Of a stretch of DNA of 64,000 bases, positions 46,137 through 57,690 are shown piece after piece (the first letter of the stretch is position 1; every line of letters begins with the position of its first letter). The position numbers and the translations under genes were made by a program. The stretch is from Atrichornis clamosus (Eukaryota > Chordata > Aves > Passeriformes > Menuridae). The DNA is taken from positions 57,824 through 121,823 of the forward strand of contig WBMZ01005358.1 of assembly GCA_013400975.1 (NCBI GenBank), in the 5' to 3' direction. The notes under the pieces are model-generated. The model was not told where the DNA came from. It did no database searches and was given only the letters and a program-made list of their open reading frames with translations.

Positions 46137-49100
46137 ACCACAAATCCCCAGCCTTATGTAAAGCTCCTTTTTCAATCTAAGATCACAATAGGTTTTTTTC
46201 ATGGAGTCAAAAGTAGTACCCGTTCTTCAAACCTTAGTTTAGGTCATTCATCAGATTCCATACTGCATTTCATTATCACTGTCTCTTCATAAGGTTCATG
46301 GAATGACAAAGCTCTCAGCTTAACTCTGCTATCTTAAATCTCACTCATCACAACAACAAAAGAAATAGACCAAACTTTACTTTTTAGCTTACTGTTTAGT
46401 GCTTTTTACATGACAGAATCTGTAGCATATGTAGAACAGGTGAAATCATTACCTTGTGTCTCTCAAAACATTTGAAATTTCTTTGCTGCTATTTATTGAA
46501 TGATATTTAAAAAATCTGTATGGATTTGTTCAATATTTAGAGGACATTTACAATACAGCTGTCTTCATTTGGATGATAGAATTCAAATCCACTTCATACT
46601 ACAGGTATTCTTCTTATTATATACTAATTCCTATCTTTTAATGGATTCTGTTTCCCATTTTATCACTTTCCATGCCTACAGAGTACCAGAAATTAAATGT
46701 CTCTCTTCCTGTGGATAATTAATTGCTTTTTAGCACTCATCTACTGCATATATTCTTGAGTGTGGAACCATTGAAATGTATATTGTTTTTCTTAAAAAAA
46801 AAAAAAAAGAGGATTTAGTTAAAAATTGGGTCATGAAATAAAAATAAATAAAGTACAGACAAAACCACAAGCAAACTACTGTTCACCTTCACACAGGATA
46901 TATTTTTTTAAGATTTATACAAGTTGCAGGGACAAGTATATGTGTTAAGAATGATAGAAATCAGATGCTTTATGCAAATTTCATGTCTGTGTTCTTCATG
47001 CAAATAATATGAAATTGACTTTATTACTCAATCAAATTATCTCTTGTTAAAACCTTTTGTCAGTGTTGTATCCATGACTCCATGCTTTATATACTGCAGG
47101 TTATCCACATCCTGCTCCAGAGACAGTTCTTTCTGCTCGTATGTATAATGTTACTATGACAGTGGGCATATGCTTCACAATTTATTTTCAAAATCTTGTG
47201 AATACAGAAATGTTATTTACCCCATTTTACAAAAAAAAAAATTATGAGAGATTAAGATAAAAATTTTTAATTAACCTTGAGTCTCAGTGTGAGGGTGTTT
47301 CAAGCTATTTAGTTGTACTCAGAATTCCTATTACCGTTTCTTCATTTTACTCCCTGAGCTTCCAAATTTAGATTACCTTTCACGCTTCTACTGCATCCTC
47401 AGTACTTCTCTTCACACCTTCTAATTTTTTTTAATTAGTCTTCTCATTGATCAGTATATAAAACCAGGTTGTGAACAGCATGAAATTAATTCCATCTAAT
47501 TTTGGCCCTTACTAGTTCGATATCTAATCAGAGTCATAATTAATGAAGAGAGATAGACCTCACCAGAGGGAGATTCAAACTGCCTCTTTTAAACATTTCT
47601 GTTAGAGCAACGTGGATTATGCTCTAGAAATGCCTTGGATCTTAAAGTGAGCCTGGATCTTGCTTATATTACCCCTAAATACAGTAAACAAGCTCTATCT
47701 TTATCTGGGAAAAGTTTTATTACAAGCATCATACTGTGGTGAGTGCAATTTGGACTGCTTAGGAGCAGAGTAGACACAGCTAAAGATAAAACCAAAAGCA
47801 ACTAAAGAAGAAGAGAACACCAAAGGTCTCACTTAGAGAATGATTAGAAATTCTGGAAATTTTCAGGTGTATCACTTTTTTAAAGTGTTCATACTTATTT
47901 TTCTTTGCCCATCTATGTATCTATTCTTCCAGAACAATCAGGTAATAATTCACAGACATTAGTCTTGTTCTGGCTGTGTTCATTTCACATTTAATGCTTG
48001 CAGTTTCATGAATAGGGTGTTATTGATTCCAAGCAAATGAAAATCAAACCTTGCCTTAAGTTTTATCTGTTGGGGCCACTATTACAGGTCAACTAAATCT
48101 TGTAGTACTTTGACTAAAAGTCAGTATTTCAGAAGGGAACTTTGTTTGCTTGTCTTCTAGCATAGTTTAAAGCAGAAAACATATTCCATCATACATTTCA
48201 GAAAATAAATATATTACTCGTAATGAAGAACTATGTTTGGAAGTTTTATTAGCAAAGTGTCTTCCCATTTCATAAAATTTGCTGTAAAAACTCCAAAACA
48301 CACACCAAAACAAATATCATGTTATATTTATTGTCATTGCAAAATAATTATTTTACAAATATAATTCTATTGAGTTTGTTACTTTTTCTTCTGTATATAT
48401 GAATAAACTGTGTGAGGTCTAAAAGCATAAATGAGATTAAGTATTACCTCCAGTTTATCTTCCTAATGAGATAGAGAAATATTATATCAATAACACTGAA
48501 AAAAGCTTGAGGAAATGTGATGCTTAAACACTTAAAATATATGCAACCTCAGGGGAAAATACAGATAAATTTCCAAGACATAAGATTGAAAATGGGTAAA
48601 ATAGCAAGGACTCATAAAGATAACCAGGAAATACACTGGAAATTAGAAGAAATAAAAATAAACAGCAATCTATTCTTTTATAATATAAAATGTTTCATGG
48701 TAAAATTAAACTTCTTTGTCTTTAATTTGCTTTGAACATCAGGATAGGCTTTGAAGAACAAAAAAAGGAAAGTAAAAAAACCCTAGATAGATGGATAAGG
48801 CATTAGTGTTTTATTTCTGACTATTTTTTGTCATCACAAGATAATTTATTTCCTTTTTAATCAGAATTTCTTACATTTAGATACTTTGATTCTAATGGTA
48901 TTAGCAATACTTGTTTTGTTAAGTACATATGACATGAAACAATGTAACGTAGTTTGAGTATTTTCGCTCATGTCCACTTGCTGTTTTGCTATTTCTTTGG
49001 AGTGACAATGTTCTAGTAATATAAAAGTTTGTCTCTATAATATAATTTTTAATCTACATTGAAGTTTAATTAATGAAAAATTAATTTCCTTTCCCTTTTA

Positions 49101-49787
49101 CTTAGATTTTAAATGCATTGTTACTCACAGACTTCCATAAATGAACATACATTCTAATAGTGTCATGTTCTTCTGCTTCAGAAATTATTGTTTAAATACA
49201 TAAAATCATATCTAACTTATCCAGCTTAGGAATTGAATCTGACCATTTTATAAATCTGCACTAGTTTATGCACCTAATGAAATTTTGGGTTCCAGTTGCA
49301 GCCCAGAATTTAAACTGTGCTGGAGTCCAAGTCTTAGGCTTTGGTTCTCAATTTTATGTAAAGGCTTTTTTGCAGTTCAAGGTGCCGTGTAAGCAATCTG
49401 GCATACTAACACAGCTTTTCTTATTCAGGTTTTGTTGTTGTTTTTTAAAGTGAGAAAAAGTAGTTTAATAATTCAGTGACCTTTGTCATTTCGGAAAGCA
49501 AATATTTGTCAGATGTTGGTTTTGTCCACTTGCATTCTGTTGTTCTTTGTTTTCACTGCACTGAAAGGTGTCATATGTGAAAAAGAGAAAATAAAAAATC
49601 TGCTTGCTTGTTTTCCTCCATAGTATTAAAACATCTGAAATATTAAACATGTATTCAGGAAAAAATTAACTATTATTCTTCTTGGAAAACCTAATGACTA
49701 TTTTATAACTCTGTATTTCAAAAAGTCATATTGAAAACATATAAAAGTAAAATGAGTGTCTAGTCTCTGCAAGAACAGCTTGTCATG

Positions 49788-49806
49788 ACAATAATAATAA
49801 TAATAT
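49788..49806 (+). repeat. (AAT)n microsatellite
   Basis: Six tandem trinucleotide units of the AATAATAAT type. Confidence 0.9.
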
Positions 49807-51879
49807 AACTTCATTACATATTTACAATTCCTACAGCTACGGGATTTAAACAAGAGTATGTTTTTATAGTAAGAGTAAAGAATATTTTCAGCTATTTTCG
49901 TACAAATGTTCTCAGAATGTAATAAAAAAAATGGTCCAGGGTCATTCAGATGCTTTTTAGATATTATGAACAGAAGTTGATCACATTACTTCCTGTCCTT
50001 CCCTAGTAGTCCTTCATCATAAATTCCTCTTTACCCACACATTTTTCTGTTTTAGTTACTTTTTTTGCTGAGCACAAATGTGGTCTGAAGATCTGAAGAG
50101 GCTATACTTCTACACCGATTTTGCTTGGGTTTTTTAAATAAGTGGAGAATGTTGTGCTATGCTGGAACAGAAGGTACAGCTCTCCTAAAGCCAACCAGAC
50201 ACAGTCTGGACTCACACCCGCCCTTGTGCCAAGAGGGAGAACACCCACCAAGGGCACACCACTCCTCCCAGCAGGGATCTCCAGGCACTGACCACTCAGT
50301 GCATCTTTGCTTGATAAAGGCCAAAACCCTCACTCAGCATTAGGAAGTTAAATATATCACCCTAGAGAAAGCAATTGTAAGGGCACTATTAACCAAGTCT
50401 TGTAAATTACTTAGATAATTTTTATTATTGGACTACTATTAACTGCAATTAAAAAAAAATAACTCCATATCAAGCCTCCCAATTTATTTCAGGACACTAT
50501 GTCTTTAGGAAAAAAAAAAATCTTCATTTACGTGATGTTTCTATAAGGGGTTGTTCTTTGGGGTTTCTCTTGGTGTCAATATACTTTTTCAACTGACTCG
50601 GCAAGTAGAAGGATGTAATAACAATATGAAAGTAGTTTAAAAAATTGCTAGGTAGTTTATTCCTTTCTGTTGCCTTTGATAGAAGTTGCAGGTGTGTGTG
50701 TGGGGAAAGGGGTTTGTGGAGGAGGAGCTAGCTTGGTTTGGATTTTTTCATAGTTGCTTTTTTTGGATTGTTGTTTTTTTAATTTGGTTTTTTCCTCTAA
50801 TCTTATTGCTGAAATTATTGGAGTTATCCTTTTAATAAATTAGGTCTTTAAAGCTTTGACCTTTCACCAAATTGCCTTAAATCTGGATATTTCATAGGGC
50901 AAACTTAAGCAATGTTTCTTTAACTGGAAAGGTCCTTACTCTAGGAGGCCATTGCATTGGATGGTTGTTGCTCAAAACAAATAATAATGTTGAAGCAGTA
51001 GTTTTAAACTGTTCTGAAGCAGGAATTCATAAAAATAGCCTGTGTTTAAAAAATCAGCATTACAAATCAACTTGTGCTAATGCCTGACATATATAGTAAG
51101 TTGAGTGTTAAAAATTGAGGGTAAGGAAAAAAGTAGCAACTGGTGTTAAGTGAAGAAAACTCATTAGTTGAAGTTTTTCTTTGCATAGCTTTTCTAAGGA
51201 AGTAAATAATTTTCAGAGTGCACTATCTTTGTCTTTTCTGTGAAGCATAGATCCCTCAAAGTGAACACCTATATTTGTTTTATAATAAGTGAAGAAATTG
51301 TGAAGTGAGATGGTGCAGTGAACAAAGACTGAAAATTTGTACTCTTATAATGTGATTTATTTTCCACAAGTATTTTTTAATGTAAAGGTGTGATTAAATA
51401 TATTTATATTAAATTATACTTCTACATATGAGACAATATTTTTGCACCCCTTGATACTCTGAGTGTGGTGCAATGGACTAAAACAGATGGCCACTGATAT
51501 TGAAATACTGATGTTTTAAAAATGATACATTTGTGCTACTCTACAGTATTAGGTTTATGAAACAAGCATGAAGACTCATCTACCAATAATAAAATTGCTG
51601 ATTCTATGCTTGCTTCAGCTGCTTATGACATTCTCAAAAATGTGGACAAAGAATTCAAGAATTTTTTTTTTCCCCCTACAATAATAAGCACCTGTGTGCT
51701 TTTCCTGGTCTCCTGGAATGTCACTTTTCCTCTTAGAGAGGGCAAATGCAGTGTTTTGAAGTGTGTGAAACACACAGCAGTTTTATAAGTGTGTATTGTC
51801 CATCCTGTGAATGGAGATATATTGAGAAGCCATTAGGAAGCATTTTCCTTGTGCCTGCTGCTTCACTGACTGGCTAAAG

Positions 51880-52130
51880 CCCTCAGGAACAAAGAGAAGC
51901 TCACTGGAGTAATGATTTCGTGTGAGCCGTATATATTAGCAGAGTTGCTGAATTGTTTTCCTGTGAAAGTCAATGCAACAATGGAGAAATCTATTGCCTC
52001 ATTATTGCATACAATGTATAATTAATTATTGGCCTAATATTGCAGACAAAATGCAATTTTCCATGAGCATATGCACAAGTATATGGATTGCTATAAGAAA
52101 CAGGAGTGTTCATGCACTTCCCTGATCACC
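51880..52130. promoter_or_regulatory. Candidate conserved noncoding element
   Basis: This repeat-free block contains TATTGCCTCATTATTGCATA, ATGTATAATTAATTATTGGC and CAGACAAAATGCAATTTTCC. These combine C/EBP-like, homeodomain (TAATTA) and octamer-like (ATGCAAT) words with no simple-sequence drift. Its texture resembles vertebrate developmental CNEs. The call is an impression from composition only. An alignment of bird, reptile and mammal genomes would decide it. Confidence 0.3.
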
Positions 52131-52276
52131 TAAGGTGCTTCTTTTATCTTAGTTGTGTCCATTGATAAGTTGGTGCAGGCTGTGTGGTACAAAAATATCC
52201 TTGTATAACTGAGGATACAGCTGGGAAAAGTGTTCATGGCATGTAAGCTAATGAAAAATACTGAGTTCAGGAAAAT

Positions 52277-52576
52277 GTGTATGTCTTTTATGCAGATTCA
52301 AATAGAGACCTTTACATCCCTGCCTTTCCCTTGATCTTTGCAGATGTGCAACAACAAACTGTGTCAACCCCAGAAGTGGGTCTAGAGTGGGAACCAGTAA
52401 AATTGCAGACAAAGTCTGCAAAGATGATCTGCATCACAGGTTCTGGAGTCAGTCAGGTGTGCCCAGTGAGAATCCAAGACCTTGCAGAAAGCTCATGTGG
52501 AGAATTCATCCTGTGTAGGAAAGGAAAAGTATGTGCAGTGTGGGAAGTTCTCAGAGAGAGGCTACATTTTCAATAA
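52277..52576 (+). other. Unassigned open frame with splice-acceptor-like start
   Basis: A plus-strand frame of 99 codons ends at 52576. It contains VGLEWEPVKLQTKSAKMICI and CGEFILCRKGKVCAVWEVLR, has lower AT content than its flanks, and belongs to no family I recognise. A pyrimidine-rich stretch ends in CTTTGCAG at 52336-52343, inside the frame, as a splice acceptor would. CAATAAAAAC overlaps the stop as a possible polyadenylation signal. It could be a terminal exon, a piece of an old retroelement, or chance. No partner exon is visible nearby. Confidence 0.2.
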
Positions 52577-55500
52577 AAACTAAGTTACTTCTATATCATA
52601 GAGACATAAGAGGGCTTAAGGCATTGGCACTTTGAAAAGCCAATAGATGCTGTTCATGTCTATTTTCCACCCCTAAAATTCAAGGGATGGAAGAAGTTTT
52701 CTGGTTTTTTAGAGCAATTTTGTCTTCCCGGACTGTTTCAACTTTTTCAGATGATAAATTGCCATTCCATTTTTGGGTTTCTGTGTAATGGTGTCTCAGG
52801 ATGTCTGTGGTTTCTAGGTATCCAACTGTACTTCAAAGATGCCAGCTGCACTTTTCAAAGATGTTTCTGGTTTCCAGCTCCTGTTCCCAGGCTCAGAGCT
52901 CCCTGACTGGCAGGAAATTTCTCTGTCAGTATCTTCAGCAGACTTTTTTTTCTGTCCAGTAATTTTCCTCTTCAAACCAGATCACTTTTATGGCTGCTCA
53001 CATCACTGGGGTGAGCTGAACCTGGTAGAATTTATGTCTGTCTGTATGTCTGTCTGTATGTCTGTCTGCTGCTGATTGTAGATTAGAGTATAGCCACACA
53101 TAAGACAGGACAGGGGATGGTGATCAGGCACAGGGCTCAGACCAGACAGACCAGTGGCTTCCTTACGCTAAGCCAGCTCTCTTTATTCCTCTTTACACCA
53201 TGCTGGTCCTTCCTGCATCGGTCTTGATTCTTATCTTTCACAGGTTCGTTTTTTCAGCTTTCTTTTCCCAGGAAGATAATCAAACCTTCAGATTTTAGAC
53301 ATATTTTACTTTGAAAATATACATTGAAGATTAAGAGTTCAATGTTCATATAATTCCTAGTTTTAGAGGCTCATACTCCGAGACAATCAGTGTTACAATA
53401 CTTCAGATTATGTGTATTAAATGAGGATCCTTTCTTCAGTTAATTAAAGTAGTTTATCTTATATTTTTTTAAATTTAAAAATAACCTGGTTTTAATTTTA
53501 AAATTATTTTTTCCTAGAATATTTTTTGTAGGAAAAAATAGATGTTGTGTCAAAACATTATCTGCAAACAATTTGTTTTTATTTCTGACCCTTACATTTA
53601 TTTTTTTTCCCTGTAAACCTGATATGATATTTCAACCTCATTTTGCTACAGCCATATATCAGAGGACTTGATAATTTGTCAGCAAAGGAGACAAGTTTCT
53701 TCCTGAAGGAAAATTTACTTTGAAAATAATAACAGCAAAAAAGAGAATATTATTTGTCAGTAAAGGACTTTAGAAGCTACCCTATTAGCTCAAGAAGATC
53801 CAACAAGTAGAGACAGAAATAGATTCTCCATGTATGTAAAGTAGCAAGTTATGCTTCTTCCAATTATATATCAGAAGATTAATTATAGTCTTATTAATAG
53901 TAAAAAAACCAAAACAATCTTTTTTCCTCTTCCTCAGTTTGAGCAACACCTTATTTAATTCTGAACTAATTTGCAGACTCCCTACTTGCAGAACAAAGGA
54001 GTTATTAAATTCTGGAGAAGAAAAATTAAGGCTACTTAATGGAAAAAAAAAATAGTTTCAGTTTGCTTTACAATAGCTCTCATGGTTCAAACTCTAGTGA
54101 AAGAAGTTAACAACTTTAAAAGGCTTTTCTAATGCTCTGATTTTTTTTTTTTTTGGCGAGAGTTTATTTGAAGGAAATGGTAGTATTCACAGCATACTGA
54201 TTACCAGAAGCCATTCTCATTTTGCTGAATACTCATAACAAGCATGCCCTATTTCATATTTTTTAAACTTTGCTGTTTTCAGAACTTGAATACGTCTCAA
54301 GCATATTCTTTAAAGAAGTCTCAAAATGCCTGATTGCTGAAGGCAAGCCCAAAGTGTACAGCAGACACTTTTTCTTTCTCCAAGAGTATTTGTCAACTGC
54401 ACACTATAAAGCAAACTAGAGAATTTTCCCTGGCATTTTGACTGACAGTGAACTTTGCAGAGTTTTGTAAAAGCTAGCAGAGAATATTTCTCACAGATTA
54501 TATATAGTGAAAGGAGCTTTATTGAGAAGACTGGGTAGAAGGCTTTTACTAGCAATTGCTGTACATCAGTGAAAGATAAAACTGCCAAAACATTGTACTT
54601 TTTACCTGTTTTAGGCAACAGCTGAATGGTGACCTGCGTTTCCCTTTCTTTATCAGTACAGAGTAGGATGACTTAAGAAAAAATCAGATTTTCTTTAAAA
54701 GTATATACTTTGAGATCTAGCACTGTTCTCACTGACTAACAAGCTAATCACATTACAGAAACTTTTCTTGCTGCAAGTAAGTTACAGTTTTTACCATTTG
54801 AATTCTTAGATAACCCAGAGCTGGAATCACATTCAAATTCAGGCACTGGAAACAGGTTTTTTAAAAGATAGATTCTAGATAAAAATTAGGTTTTAAATTA
54901 GTTAGACTCACATTACAATCAACAGACATTGATTACAAACTAGTTCAATACAGTGGAATTTAGTGAGCTCTTCAGGAGACAAAAAAGTTTTTAATTGGTT
55001 GTTTAATATTTGAACAGATGGGCAATTCTATCTCTTCTGGCTCTCAGCTGCCACTCTATTAGCACATAAATTCTCCAATGGATATGAAATCTTACCTGTT
55101 AGGCTCATATTCATGTCTTGAATATATCAGAAAATACCAGATTCCTACGCTGATCCCTAAGTCCCCACTTAAACCTTAAATCATGGAATTAAATCCAAAA
55201 CAAAAACATCAGGACTACATAGCTTCAGTTGTATCTGCAGCTGAATTCAATCTCCATGCAGCCATCATTCCAATTCATTGAAAACAATTTCCTCAAACTA
55301 AGGGTTAAATTCAAAGCATTAATATTGAGATGAATTTCACCGGGCTTTAGATATCCTGAATATGGAAATCTATATTTGAAGATAGTTGTCAAAGTATGCA
55401 CAATGTAGAGTAACAGGTGTCTTTAGGAAAATAATGCATAGTCACAGGTAAATATGTAAAAAAGAAAAAAAAAAAATCTGATTTCTTTCTCAGAATTGAT

Positions 55501-55914
55501 TTTGAACAAAGTTTAGAAAATTTGGTTTTGTAAACTTGTTAGTCAAAATTAAAACCCATCTACAAAATCTTTACTGATTTGAGGGTTTGTGTTTAGCCTG
55601 TTGATTTAATATATTTTTTTAATGATCCACAATAAAAAGATCTCTATGCTCACCAAACTGAGAATCATACAGTTCAGAAATTTTTAAAACATCAACTAAC
55701 AGGGATGAAACAGGTGCAGAAATGTGCATAGCAGTTTATAGACACTGTTTAGGCATCTAGATATTCTGGGAATTAGGATTGTCAAAGAACATCACTCTGC
55801 CCAGTGCTGAAACTAGGTGAGGATAGCTACAGGAGGTTTCCAGTTTCCAGCAAACTACAGAAGCTCCTAAACAGCTCTGTCACTTATTCCTGATGAAACA
55901 ATTCTTTGAGCTTT
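52577..55914. other. AT-rich intergenic sequence
   Basis: No gene is recognised in about 3.3 kb. 52830-53260 is somewhat richer in G and C and may hold an unrecognised old repeat. T-runs occur at 54141-54154. Confidence 0.5.
53034..53069 (+). repeat. 12-bp tandem repeat (ATGTCTGTCTGT)
   Basis: Three near-exact copies of a 12-bp unit built from TGTC and TATG steps. The translated repeat (MSVCMSVCMSVC) ends the 78-codon frame at 52839-53075, which is not otherwise recognisable. Confidence 0.9.
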
Positions 55915-57690
55915 TATTCCACCCAGACAAAGGCGCAAGTGCTGCAGAGAGGAGGGCGTGACTGCCAGTCAATAGAAGTGGTGATTTTTACAGAAAAGTG
56001 CCTGAGGCCTCTTGCTGAGATTGGAGAAATGATGTCCTTGCTTGCAAGACTGAACTGAAGGAGAATCTGCACTGCCAAGTAGCTGCTGGAGGAGCTCAGT
56101 GGACTGCACGCATTAGAGATATTGAGAAGGAGGTCATCCAGATCTTCTTTTTGATACTTCAGCTACAAGAGCCTGAAGGCTCATCTGTACTGAGGAAGGC
56201 ACAGGTAGAATCTGTGTTCTCTGAGTTGGGAAATGGAGACACCCATACTGGAAGAGTCTGTGGATTTGTAACTTCTGTCACAAGGAAAAAGGCTCCAGCT
56301 CCACCTAAAGTAATTACTGTAGGAGAATCTATGCAACAGTATATCTGAAACTACAGAAGTCTAGTGTCCTGCTAGCACATGAGGGGCTGGAAGCTGTGTT
56401 CAAGGATGCACTCAAGCAGGCTGAATCTGAACTGCACAGCAGCATCAAGAGGAAAGTGAATGAGTGACAGCAGGGGGAGATTCCCTACTCCAGAGAATGA
56501 AGCCTGCCATCAGCTGACCTAACCTATTTTAATGTAAGATTTGCTGCTCAGATCTGAGATGCTCTGAAGAGGCGGATAAGGGTCTCTCCTTGGCGCTGGG
56601 ATCGAGGATCAAGGGCATGGGGACCCAAGTGGTTTTGTCCTCAGTCCTAGGGTTGATGGGGAAGGGCTTGAGGAGCAGTGAGGAGGAGTGGGGAGTTTCT
56701 GCAGGTCAACAACTAGCTGAACGGTTTGTGGTGATAACAAAGATTTGAGGTTTATGACCAAGGCACCCTCCTTGATGACCAAGAAAGCACAGCTAAGAAG
56801 AGGTAGGATTTCACTGACCAAGTGGGAAAAAACCCTTTGCTTTTGCGAATGGGCTGGCTAGATTGTTCAGAACAGCTCTAAATTGGGAGTGATGGGAGTG
56901 GGACATGACGATCTATCGTATCAGAAAGTGGTGGAACACCTTGGAAAGCAGGGCTGAATGTTGCTCTCTTCAAGGATGCACAAAGAAATAAGGAAGAACT
57001 GAGATGGAAGCATTATGGGAAAATCTATCCCATTAATTCTGTGAAAACAACATGACTGGATGCCTCTCTGAACTGCTTAACTATAGTATGAAGCTTGGGG
57101 AGTAGAGAGAAGGACTTTGAAGTCTGCATGTGTTTTCAGATTCAAAATCTCTTGGGACCGTAGACGTGAGCCAGCACTGTGTTACTGCAATTGAAGAAGG
57201 CCAGTGGTATCCACTGCATTAGGAAGAATGTGACTGGCAAACTGAGGGAGGTCATTATTCTCCTCTACTCAGCACTGGTGGGACCACACCTGGAGTGCTG
57301 TGTCCAGTTCTTGGCTCCCCAATTAAAAAGGGACATGGATATACTGCAGTGTGTACTGTAAAGGAAATTAAAGATAATAAAGGGACTGGGTCATGTGCCA
57401 TAAAAGCAGAGGCTGAAAGAGCTGCAGTTGTTCAGCCTGGGAATGAAAAAACTTGTGAAGATCTAATAAACATACATAAATACTTGATTTGGGAAGTGTC
57501 TGTAAGAAAGGTGAAGCCTGACACTTCTCAGTTGTCCCCGCTGACAGGACAAGCTCTTTAAACTGAAATAGTGGAAAAAGACCTAAACAAAAGAATTCTG
57601 TCAAACACTGGAACAAATTTTCTGGAGAGGCCATGGAATGTCATTCTTGAAGATATTAAAATCCTGATTGGTCATGTTTCTCAGCAACCT
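55915..57690 (+). mobile_element. CR1 LINE, ORF1 region plus 3' half, centre deleted
   Basis: 55960-56880 resembles the CR1 5'/ORF1 region: CTCTTGCTGAGATTGGAGAA (ORF1 coiled-coil-like start), GATCAAGGGCATGGGGACCC, then GGTTTTGTCCTCAGTCCTAG and GATGGGGAAGGGCTTGAGG. From about 57165 it continues as the end of ORF2: TCCACTGCATTAGGAAGAAT, ACTGAGGGAGGTCATTATTC, CTCCTCTACTCAGCACTGGT, GGACCACACCTGGAGTGCTG and CTGCAGTTGTTCAGCCTGGG. The 3' untranslated part runs to about 57690. The endonuclease and the first two-thirds of the reverse transcriptase are absent. No frame is intact; the 65-88-codon frames are fragments. This head-plus-tail layout also occurs at 4010-5314. Confidence 0.8.

Larger units (their letters stand above)
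45758..51879. other. Long AT-rich intergenic stretch
   Basis: No gene is recognised in about 6.1 kb, and it is notably free of recognisable CR1 or LTR sequence. Simple repeats lie at 46113-46136 and 49788-49806. 50125-50343 is GC-richer than its surroundings (72-codon open frame, no motif) and may be part of an unidentified repeat. Confidence 0.5.
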
